NCBI GenBank assembly: GCA_966250335.1
Contig: CBINGZ010000075.1
Location: forward strand, 1 to 14,630
DNA: 14,630 nt
DNA from: OLB7 sp966250335
GTDB lineage: Bacteria; Bacteroidota; Ignavibacteria; OLB7
Direction: 5' to 3'
Shown here: positions 6,353 to 14,000 of the stretch, in pieces
Layout: the number at the start of each line of letters is the position of its first letter
Numbering within the stretch: the stretch's first letter is position 1
Notes under the pieces: model-generated
What the model saw: the letters and a program-made list of their open reading frames with translations, nothing else
The model's database searches: none
Told to the model about the DNA's origin: nothing
Position numbers and translations under genes: made by a program

Positions 6353-6440
6353 GGCCCCAAATTAACTAACTCGATGAAGAGTCAATAATGAGGCTCCGTT
6401 CAAGGTCTACTCTCAAGATGCCCTACATCATTGCCGCCCC

Positions 6441-7031
6441 CTACCTCACATCCCCCACCTGCAACGCCAGGAACAGCCCTCCGAACGACGACTCGAAATT
6501 TACGTTCCCCGTCCCGACGAATCCTATGCCGAGATACGGCAGCGGGGTGAACATGAACTGAACTTCGATCGGGAGACCCAGGGTTGTGCCGGTACGTATG
6601 ACAGGTTCATCCTCACCGTAATCGACATCGCGGTAGAAGACCAGAGCGGCGCCGGATGCGACCGAGACATGGCCGAGATCACTTTTGCCGAGCAGGCCGC
6701 AGAGAGCGGCGACATCGGCGGTATATCTGGGAGGGGCATCGCAGAAGAGACAGGGGATGATATCCTGCACGTACGAACTTCGCGCGGTGACAAGCATGGA
6801 GGGAGCGATCTGCAGGGAAATCCCACCTCCGACGCCCAGCGCCGAGCTGCCGGATCTGGATGCCCCTAAACCGAGGCCGAAGTCGGCCCACCAGTTCAGT
6901 CCTTCATCTCGAAGGTTCGAAGTGCTATCCTCCTGTCCGAACAGATGGCCGGTCGCGCCGGCATAGAATAGTGCCATCACAAGGATCATCCGTCGAAGGG
7001 AGATTCCGAATGTTCCACGGGGGTCGATCAT
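6441..7031 (-). CDS. Exported outer-membrane-type protein of unknown function
   Basis: From ATG 7031 the protein has 196 residues. The N-terminus MIDPRGTFGISLRRMILVMA, then LFYAGATGHLFGQ, looks like a signal peptide with a possible cut after FGQ. The remainder is rich in Gly and in alternating hydrophobic segments (WWADFGLGLGASRS, GVGGGISLQIAPSMLVTA, YLGIGFVGTGNVNFESSFGG) and ends FLALQVGDVR, which suggests an outer-membrane beta-barrel. It contains a CLFC pair. A start at 6989 (MILVMAL...) would also give a signal peptide. The open frame extends to 7235, but that extension overlaps the divergent regulator and a palindrome and does not look like protein. The gene diverges from the AraC-family regulator, which may control it. 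No named family was recognised. Confidence 0.7.
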   Translation of the reverse strand: MIDPRGTFGISLRRMILVMALFYAGATGHLFGQEDSTSNLRDEGLNWWADFGLGLGASRSGSSALGVGGGISLQIAPSMLVTARSSYVQDIIPCLFCDAPPRYTADVAALCGLLGKSDLGHVSVASGAALVFYRDVDYGEDEPVIRTGTTLGLPIEVQFMFTPLPYLGIGFVGTGNVNFESSFGGLFLALQVGDVR

Positions 7032-7146
7032 AGTTGGGTTATGAAATGCGTCGATAGGGAATGATCCGTCATCGTTGTGCCAGGGACTCTCAGGTCCGCC
7101 GTAATCACAGCTTCTCCGGAAGATAGAGCACGACAGTGGCCGGAGC

Positions 7147-7181
7147 CCGGGGTTTCCGATATGACACAATAGAAACCCCGG
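7147..7181. promoter_or_regulatory. Perfect 10-bp inverted repeat in the divergent promoter region
   Basis: CCGGGGTTTC (7147-7156) and GAAACCCCGG (7172-7181) form a perfect inverted repeat with a 15-base spacer. It lies about 23 bases before the regulator start at 7205 and about 115 bases before the divergent gene. TATAAC, a possible -10 element for the plus strand, follows directly at 7182-7187. It could be an operator or a 5' leader hairpin. No T-tract follows, so an intrinsic terminator is unlikely. Confidence 0.5.
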
Positions 7182-7204
7182 TATAACAACTTCGTGAATC
7201 AACC

Positions 7205-8065
7205 ATGAAGAATTCTTCTCTATATTCGACGACACATTCCCGGGTCTTCCCTATCGGTATGCATGTCGATACGTACATACCTCCGCCCCGTCATCCGTTG
7301 CGACCATATCTTCAATCGATATGGTGCGTGAAGGCACGCGGCGACTTCAGCCGCGAGACGATCCTTCCCAAAGGGAATGTCGATATTCTCTTCAATCTGG
7401 GGTCGGGGATTATCTGCAATGGTCTGAAGGGAGAGAACCAGTGTTCTCTCACCCCTGCCCCCTATCTTGCGGGCCTGCAGACCCGCTCGTTCCAGAACTC
7501 TCCCGTCGATGACGTCCATCTGATGGGGATAAGCCTGAACGCGTCGACCTGCTCCGCCGTCATCACCGTTCCGCTCTCCGAGCTTACCGACATCTTCCTT
7601 GACGCAACTTTGCTGTTCAAGGATGCCGGGGAACTGATCGACAGGATCTACTCGGCGCGAAGCTTCAGAGAACGATGCGATCTGCTGATCCGATGGCTTA
7701 CGAAGCAGGTGACGGCCGATCCCCGCGCGGAGAGTATCAGAAAGGTATGCGGCACGCTGTGCACGCTCCCCACGGAAGCGGTCCTGAACGGCATTCTGTC
7801 GGATCTCGATATCTCCTCACGACATCTTCATCGGCTTTTCATGAAGCATGTCGGCGCCGGTCCCTCCCACTTCCTTCGTCTCAGCAGGTTCTCTCAGAGC
7901 CTCAGACTGATGACGGGTCCTTCCTCCCTTACTGAAATAGCGCACGCCGTCCATTATTTCGACCAGGCCCATTTCAGCCGTGACTTCAGGGCGATCGCCG
8001 GAATGACGCCGCGTGAGTATCGAAGTCTCGCCGGCTATGTTCCGGGCCATCTTTTCTCACTCTGA
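7205..8065 (+). CDS. AraC-family transcriptional regulator
   Basis: This 286-residue protein has an N-terminal sensor-like region (about 19-130) starting HVDTYIPPPRHPLRPYLQS, as in AraC regulators with a DUF6597-type N-terminus, with LPKGNVDILFNLGSG following. The C-terminal DNA-binding region (about 190-275) holds two helix-turn-helix motifs: LSDLDISSRHLHRLFMKHVG and SLTEIAHAVHYFDQAHFSRD. The second is followed by the signature FRAIAGMTPREYR. ATG 7205 is used here; ATG 7259 (MHVDTYIPP) is equally plausible because family similarity begins there and the first 18 residues look unstructured. It probably controls the divergent exported protein and/or the downstream membrane protein at 8200; its ligand is unknown. 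Confidence 0.9.
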   Translation: MKNSSLYSTTHSRVFPIGMHVDTYIPPPRHPLRPYLQSIWCVKARGDFSRETILPKGNVDILFNLGSGIICNGLKGENQCSLTPAPYLAGLQTRSFQNSPVDDVHLMGISLNASTCSAVITVPLSELTDIFLDATLLFKDAGELIDRIYSARSFRERCDLLIRWLTKQVTADPRAESIRKVCGTLCTLPTEAVLNGILSDLDISSRHLHRLFMKHVGAGPSHFLRLSRFSQSLRLMTGPSSLTEIAHAVHYFDQAHFSRDFRAIAGMTPREYRSLAGYVPGHLFSL

Positions 8066-8138
8066 TGTCCGTTTCGTACAAGTTTTTGTCGGGCCGGCCG
8101 GCGATGTTGCGTGCATCTATCGTCATATCCAGCCGCGA

Positions 8139-8162
8139 TGTTCGGCATCTCTGAACCGAACA
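8139..8162. promoter_or_regulatory. Inverted repeat upstream of the 8200 membrane gene
   Basis: TGTTCGG (8139-8145) and CCGAACA (8156-8162) form a 7-bp inverted repeat with a 10-base spacer. It lies 37 bases before ATG 8200, in the 134-bp gap after the regulator gene. It could be an operator or a small hairpin. Evidence is limited to the symmetry. Confidence 0.3.
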
Positions 8163-8183
8163 GGCGGACAGCAGCATAACAAC

Positions 8184-8190
8184 AGGAGGA
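8184..8190 (+). promoter_or_regulatory. Strong Shine-Dalgarno site for the 8200 gene
   Basis: AGGAGGA ends nine bases before ATG 8200. It fixes this start over other frames in the region, and it is unusual here because most other genes in the window lack such a site. Confidence 0.75.
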
Positions 8191-8199
8191 ATCGGCATC

Positions 8200-8847
8200 A
8201 TGGAACATGCAGCATCGATGCAGCGTCGGATCGACGCCCTCAGCCTTATCATCGCTCCCCTGCTTCTGGCAACGTCGACCTTTTTCTGGAACGGAGTCGA
8301 GGTCGGCCTGACGGGCGGGACCATTCAGGTTATATGTGCACTCTTCCTGATCCTTGCGTTTCAGGCACTCCTCCGGCTGACCCGGTCACGCTTCCCGGCA
8401 TTGAGCACATGGGGAGCCATTCCGATCTATCTCGCATGTATCGGCGCCAACAACTGGGGAATGGATGGTGTTTTTGCCGCAACCTACGGAGCCCTGGGAG
8501 CCACCCCGGAGATGCGCGCCGCCCTGCTCGATCAGATGGGAGCCGCCGCAGTTCTGACATTGTTCCTCCCCGGCCTTCTCTTTCCTCTTTCCATGTTTAC
8601 CGTCGGAGTCATGCTGACGCGGATACCTTCCGTTCCCCGATGGAGTGCGATACTTCTCTGCATCGGCGCAGTAGCCTTTCCCGCCAGCCGCGTCCCCAGA
8701 ATCGAACTGCTGGCACATACCGCCGACCTGTTCCTGCTTATCCCTCTCGCATTGATCGGCCTGGGGATCGTGAACGGCTCGATCGTCCCCGGAGCCGACC
8801 ATATCGCAACCGATGATCGCCTCCGGGAAGCTCACGCCGTATCGTAG
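8200..8847 (+). CDS. Six-helix integral membrane protein of unknown function
   Basis: This 215-residue protein has about six hydrophobic segments: near 14-30 (LSLIIAPLLLATSTFFW), 40-58 (TIQVICALFLILAFQALL), 70-88 (WGAIPIYLACIGANNWGM), 115-140 (AVLTLFLPGLLFPLSMFTV), 148-164 (SAILLCIGAVAFPASRV) and 172-193 (ADLFLLIPLALIGLGIV). A short polar C-terminus follows. The start is fixed by AGGAGGA upstream; the stop is TAG. It follows the AraC-family gene on the same strand with a 134-bp gap, a common pairing of regulator and target. It ends 23 bases from the convergent OmpA-type gene. No family was recognised with confidence and no catalytic motif is seen. The overlapping frame at 8013-8816 is a shadow. 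Confidence 0.85.
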   Translation: MEHAASMQRRIDALSLIIAPLLLATSTFFWNGVEVGLTGGTIQVICALFLILAFQALLRLTRSRFPALSTWGAIPIYLACIGANNWGMDGVFAATYGALGATPEMRAALLDQMGAAAVLTLFLPGLLFPLSMFTVGVMLTRIPSVPRWSAILLCIGAVAFPASRVPRIELLAHTADLFLLIPLALIGLGIVNGSIVPGADHIATDDRLREAHAVS

Positions 8848-8870
8848 CCGAATATTCCGCGCCACGCCGG

Positions 8871-10982
8871 TTACTCGTCGATCGGCGTCTCCACATAGAC
8901 GTTCACGGTCCGGCAGTAGAACCGTCCCTCCGGGAGTTCGTTGGTGTAGAGAAGCCTTGTCTCGCCGAAGCCCGACGCCTGTGAGGTGGGGACGTTGAGA
9001 GCGTTGGCGGTCGACGTGGCGCGCCACTCGGAGAGTCTCTGGTTGTGATCGGTGAGACCGATACGATCCGTATAGCCGGTGATCGTCACCGACGAGGTCG
9101 GGTTGATCTGCGATTTGATGAAACCTCCGATCCGCTGATTGCTCGTGTTCAGATCTCCTCTGTCGAAGTCGAACAGAATAAGGCTGTAGTTCCCGATCTC
9201 CTTGTCGGCGATCCTGTTCCTTCTCTTCTTCAGAAGAGAGATGAGATCCACCGGGAGTGAGTCGACATTCGTGGCATATTGCGTCCCGATAGAATCGTGC
9301 ACGATGAGCTGATAGGTGATCGGCTCGGAGGTCGTCGGAAGATCCTGCGCGCCATCCTTCAGTTGCCAGTCGATCATCGGAGGCACCGCTCCCAGCCCCG
9401 TGAACTGCTTGAGAAGCTGTCCGCTCTGGTTGACGTTGAGCGTCCACCGGGAGACCCCCTCGGTTGCGACCGCGCTCAGACGGAACCGGACGTCGGGAGA
9501 CTGCACCAGCCTGAGCGTGTCGTGCGTGATGACAGGTTCCAGGATCTCCCATGTGTCCGAATAGATCTCGACACGACGATTTTCGATGACGCCGTCGACC
9601 ACCGTCGTGTCGGAGGGCTTGCTCGGCCTGTTTCTCGACTCCATCTTGATGCGCGCCGGATCGATGTTCCAGACGTCGACAAGGTATTTCCGCACGGTGT
9701 CGGCCCGCTGCTTCGAGAGGCCGATCTTCCCCGTCTCCAGCCCTTCGTCCGAATTGCATCCCACCAGCGTGATCTTTGCCTTCGGGTGGCTGTGCATTCT
9801 TCGTCCCACGATATTGAGGAGATGATAGTAGGTCGGAAGCACCGGAATCCCGTGAAGATCCTCCACCACGAACTTCGCAGTCTGCTCCTTCGTCAGCCGC
9901 TGATATCGATCCTGGAGAGCCGTCCCGTTCTCCTCGAAAAAGATATAGTTGAGGAGAGGACGCATCTCCGTCGCGATGAACTCCTCCACCCTGATCGACA
10001 CATTGGGACGTTCCGTGCCGTCATCCTCCAGTCCCACCGCCCTGATATCCGCCTTCAGCAGCGTCCCTGTCGGAACGCCCGTCATGTTCAGGCTCGGCTT
10101 CTTCTGCTCGACCGAATCGGGCGGCGGCGGCGGGAGAACGGCGATCGGCGGCAGCACCACGACAGGGATCGTATCTCCCAGCGGTGAATACTTGATCGCC
10201 AGCCCCACTCTGCCGTCGCTCGCATACCAGTCCAGCTCGGAGGTGATGGGAGTCAGGCCGTACGATATGAAGAGTTCGGGTCCGCCGAGCCACGTTCTCC
10301 GCCTGTTCAAAGGGAACTCATATCCGATACCGAGCAATCCATTCACCAGGAACGTAGCCGCTCCGGGGATCTCGCCGGCAAATTCGTTCCGCGTCCGTTT
10401 TCCGTTCTCGAACGTGCCGGTGTTCGCCGGCTCCATGATCGTCTCCTTCTGATCGAACGTCCTGATCGTGAGATATCCGATCCTCCCCCCCGCCATTGCC
10501 ATGAACCCGCCGACCTTGTAGCCGATAAGCGGTTCCACTCCCCAGGTCGCGAGCTGTGTGGCGAGCGAATGTCTGAAGACTCCCCTGGTGGGAGTCCCGC
10601 CTACTTTCACCGTCGTCGTCTCGTCGGCCAGGAGGAGCGCATCATGTATCGAGTAGCCGGCACGAAGCATCGCAAACCATTGTCCGTAGAACGGGTACTC
10701 GTAGAGGAGTCCGATCGTCAGACCGTTGCCGTTACCGATGTCGTAGCGATTGCAGCAGCTCGGGATGCCGGGGAGAGCCCCGAAGTCGGCCGTATGAACG
10801 TTCTCGTTGTAATGGACGTAGGCGCCGTAGCGCGAGCGGAGCGTATCCTTTCGCGCCGTCGTATCCGACGAATCGGGCGCCTGGGCATGAGTCGAAACGG
10901 CCGCAAGGAAGATTGCCGCCATCATACCCCATTTCCATAGAAACATCCGAGTACGATATCGGGACCTTCCGGCCCTGTTCAT
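8871..10982 (-). CDS. Outer membrane protein with two OmpA-like domains
   Basis: The frame opens at GTG 11012 (713 residues); ATG 10982 or 10946 is more likely because a signal peptide, MFLWKWGMMAAIFLAAVSTH then AQA, begins at 10946. Numbering from 11012, residues about 46-280 look like an outer-membrane beta-barrel (GLLYEYPFYGQWFAMLRAGY, YGLTPITSELDWYASDGRVG). A proline-rich linker LPPIAVLPPPPPDS follows at 287-300. A first OmpA-like region spans about 353-486 (ITLVGCNSDE, LSKQRADTVRKYLVD, NRRVEIYS) and a second about 610-713 (LILFDFDRGDLNTSNQRI, ITGYTDRIGLTDHNQRLSEW). Such domains bind peptidoglycan and would tie the outer membrane to the wall. It follows the large repeat gene closely, so the two are probably one operon. 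It may help present or anchor that protein. Confidence 0.88.
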   Translation of the reverse strand: MNRAGRSRYRTRMFLWKWGMMAAIFLAAVSTHAQAPDSSDTTARKDTLRSRYGAYVHYNENVHTADFGALPGIPSCCNRYDIGNGNGLTIGLLYEYPFYGQWFAMLRAGYSIHDALLLADETTTVKVGGTPTRGVFRHSLATQLATWGVEPLIGYKVGGFMAMAGGRIGYLTIRTFDQKETIMEPANTGTFENGKRTRNEFAGEIPGAATFLVNGLLGIGYEFPLNRRRTWLGGPELFISYGLTPITSELDWYASDGRVGLAIKYSPLGDTIPVVVLPPIAVLPPPPPDSVEQKKPSLNMTGVPTGTLLKADIRAVGLEDDGTERPNVSIRVEEFIATEMRPLLNYIFFEENGTALQDRYQRLTKEQTAKFVVEDLHGIPVLPTYYHLLNIVGRRMHSHPKAKITLVGCNSDEGLETGKIGLSKQRADTVRKYLVDVWNIDPARIKMESRNRPSKPSDTTVVDGVIENRRVEIYSDTWEILEPVITHDTLRLVQSPDVRFRLSAVATEGVSRWTLNVNQSGQLLKQFTGLGAVPPMIDWQLKDGAQDLPTTSEPITYQLIVHDSIGTQYATNVDSLPVDLISLLKKRRNRIADKEIGNYSLILFDFDRGDLNTSNQRIGGFIKSQINPTSSVTITGYTDRIGLTDHNQRLSEWRATSTANALNVPTSQASGFGETRLLYTNELPEGRFYCRTVNVYVETPIDE

Positions 10983-11021
10983 ACTTCTCACGATATATTC
11001 GAACGCTCTCACTGGCTGCGG

Positions 11022-14000
11022 TTATTTCTTGATGATCAACTGTCTGCTCAACGCCTGGGTGGGCGTCTGCAGGACGTAGGTATAGGCGCCCGACGGGAGA
11101 TCGGTGACATCGAACGTGACCGAATAGGCGCCGGCCAGGATATTGTCGTCGATCAGGGTCATGACGCGACGGCCGAAGAGGTCGACGAGATAGAGCTGGG
11201 TCTTTCCGTTCTCGATGATCTCGTACTCGATCTGCGCCACCGATGTGACCGGGTTCGGCTTGACCGGCTTCAATGTAATAGCTCCGTCGGAATGGAAGAG
11301 GCGTGTCCCCCCCTCGCGGCAGATATCGGTGATCGTAAGGAGACCATCGATCTTGACGACCGAGACCTTGCCGTCGAGCCAGTCGAACATCTCGATATGC
11401 AGCGGAGTCGATTCCGCGTCGCCGAGGGTGACGAGGAACTTCATCCTGGCCAGATCTGCGCCGGTGGAGGCCTGGAGGGTGCCGTCGAACGTGATCTCGC
11501 CGTCATTGCCGGGGACGGTCTGGTATGCCGGATCGAGCGGCTCCAGCAGCGTGCCGTTGAACTGGATCGTCGTGCGATATCGCGTCGCACCGCTCTTGTA
11601 GAGGTTTCTCTCGGCGATCAGGGAGAGCGGAATGATGACCGTATCGCCCGGCGCCGCCTCGAGGATCGGGAGCATGACGGTGGTGGTCGCATCGGAGACG
11701 ATGGTCACACGCACCGTATCCGACGGATCGGTACAGCCGTCGGCGGTCATGACCGACACCGAGTAGAGACCGGCCGTACGAACCACGATGCTCTGCGTCG
11801 TCTCACCTGTCGACCAGAGGTACGAGGTGAACCCGTCGGACGCGGAGAGCAGCAGGCTGTCGCCGTCGACCAGGTTGGTATCGCCCGTGATCTCCACCAC
11901 CGGCCTCAGGCGCGGCCGCGACGTGACCGTCACGGGAGACGATATTCCGATACATCCGTCGCTGTTGGTGACGGTGACGGAGAAGGTGCCGTCGGCGATC
12001 ACCGTGGTGGTGCGCGTCGTGTCGCCGTTGGACCAGCGATATGTCGCATAGCCCTCACCGGCATCGAGCACGACCGTATCGCCGTCGCAGAGGCTGCCCG
12101 GTCCGGTGATAACCGGCGCCGGCTTCGGAACGACCTTGGTGGTGTAGGTGCTGCGGGCCACACAGGTCAGTTCCGGCTCCTCTGCCGTGACGCTTACTTC
12201 GGCCGTGCCGGTATCGGTGGGAACTGCGACGATCGTGCTCGTCCCCTGGCCCGACATGATAACACCTCCCGACATGGTCCAGTTGTATCGGGTACCGACT
12301 CTGTTCGGCACCGAGTATTCCTGCGGCACGTCGACGCAGGTCACCTGGGGTCCGGAGATCGGCAGCGGCTGCGGCGAGACCACCACGATATCGATTTCCG
12401 CCGAGGTTCCCGCGCAGCCGGCGCTGTCGCTTACCGCGACCGTGTAGGTCCCGGCCGTACGGACGACGATCGAACGGCCCGTCTCGCCGGTGGACCAGCG
12501 ATAGCTGGTGAAGCCGGAGTCCGCGGTGAGGACCGAGCTGTCTCCTTCGCAGAAACGCCGCTTGCCGTCGATGGCTATGTTCGGGACGAGCGGCGGTCTG
12601 ACCGTCACCGTTACCGTATCGGCATCCGATCCTCCGGCGGCGTCGGTGACGACCAGGATGTAGGTGGTCGTCACGGAAGGGGATGCAGTCGGATTGGCGA
12701 TCGTCGTCGCATCCAGGCCCGTTGCCGGCGACCAGAGGTACGTGTACGGCTCGACGCCGGAGGACCCGGCCGGCGTGCCGCCGATGACGACGCTGGAGCC
12801 CTGGCAGATCTCGACGTCGGGACCCGAGTCGGCGATCGGCAGCGGGAGGACCGTCACGATCATCGTATCGGAGGCGGTGCATCCGTTGATGTCGGTGACG
12901 GTCACGATATACCGGGTCGTCCGTGCCGGCGACGCAGTCGGATTGGCGATGTCGGTCCGATCGAGACCGTCGGCGGGGGACCAGAGATAGGTGTACGGCT
13001 CTCCCCCACCGGACGCCACCGGATTACCGCCGATCACCGTCGAGCCGCCGACAATGATGCTGGTGTCGCGTCCCGCGTCGACGACCGGAAGCGGGTTCAT
13101 CGTCACGACCGTTGTGTCGCTTACCCGGCATCCCTTCGCGTCCGTAACGGTCACGATATATGTCGTGGTCGTCGTCGGGTTGGCCGTCGGGTTCGCGACG
13201 GTCGCGGAACTGAGGCCGGTCGACGGAGTCCAGAGATAGGTATATGGAGGCGTTCCTCCGGAGGCTGTCGGCGTCCCGCCGAGAACAGCCGAGGAGTCCA
13301 TGCAGAGATCGACGTTGCTTCCCGCGTCGACGATCGGCAGCGGGTTCACCGTGATCGTCACCGTATCGCTTTCCTGGCAGCCCTTCGCATCGGTCACCAG
13401 TACGATATAGGTCGTCGTTGATGTCGGCGACGCCGTCGGGTTCGCTTCCGTCGTCGAGCTCAGGCCGGCTGCCGGGGACCAGAGGTAGGTGAATGGAGCC
13501 GTCCCTCCCTGTGCCGTCGGCGCGCCGCCGATGACGACCGACGAGTCGCGGCAGATTTCCAGATCGGCGCCGGCATCGACGATCGGCAGCGGGTTCACCG
13601 TCACGGTCACGGTATCGCTTTCCCGACAACCCTTTGCATCAGTAACGAGTACGATATACGTTGTCGTCACCGTCGGCGCAGCTGTCGGGTTCGCAGCAGT
13701 TGTCGAGCTCAGGCCGATCGACGGGGACCACAGATACGTGTACGTCCCTGTACCGCTCGTCGCCGTGGGTAAGCCGCCCAGAACAGTGCTCGAATCACGG
13801 CAGATCTCACGATCGGCGCCGGCATCGACGATCGGCAGCGGGTTCACCGTCACGGTCACGGTATCACTTTCCTGACAACCCTTGGCATCGGTGACAAGTA
13901 CGATATATGTCGTCGTCACTGTCGGCGCAGCTGTGGGATTGGGCGCGGTTGCGGAATTCAGGCCCGTGGTCGGGGTCCAGCTGTAGGTGAACGGAGCCGT

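Larger units (their letters stand above)
5300..6385 (-). mobile_element. IS630-family insertion sequence (copy B), complete but degenerate
   Basis: The element is 1086 bp, flanked by TA at 5298-5299 and 6386-6387, the expected IS630 target duplication. The ends form imperfect inverted repeats of roughly 35 bp: TTGAGCCTTAACTTGAAAGG from 5300, against TTGACTCTTCATCGAGTTAG read inwards from 6385, both continuing into GTTAATT and a G-rich block. Removing the element restores the site CCTCATTAATGAGG, a perfect 14-bp palindrome centred on TA, within the 3' end of an IS5-family transposase gene. It carries one transposase gene on the minus strand, broken in two places. Confidence 0.9.

Noticed and set aside
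1..6385. Functional composite transposon bounded by the IS630 copies.
   Set aside because: Copy B has a broken transposase and copy A is not visible beyond 52 bases, so activity cannot be supported; only the inverted arrangement is reported.
7032..7235. N-terminal extension of the exported protein to 7235.
   Set aside because: It would overlap the divergent regulator, cover the palindrome and place the signal peptide in mid-protein.
8013..8816. A 267-codon plus-strand frame overlapping the regulator end and the 8200 membrane gene.
   Set aside because: The translation is Arg/Pro/Ser-rich without domains, while the alternative frame gives a typical membrane protein with a strong ribosome site.
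8386..10187. Long open frames overlapping the OmpA-type gene (8386-9759 minus, 9279-10187 plus).
   Set aside because: Both are low-complexity, Arg/His/Asp-rich translations in other frames of a gene with clear domains and a signal peptide.
11292..13421. A 709-codon open frame on the plus strand opposite the repeat gene.
   Set aside because: It is antisense to the repeats, rich in Arg, Asp and Gly, and has no domain. GC-rich 249-bp repeats with a length divisible by three keep antisense frames open.
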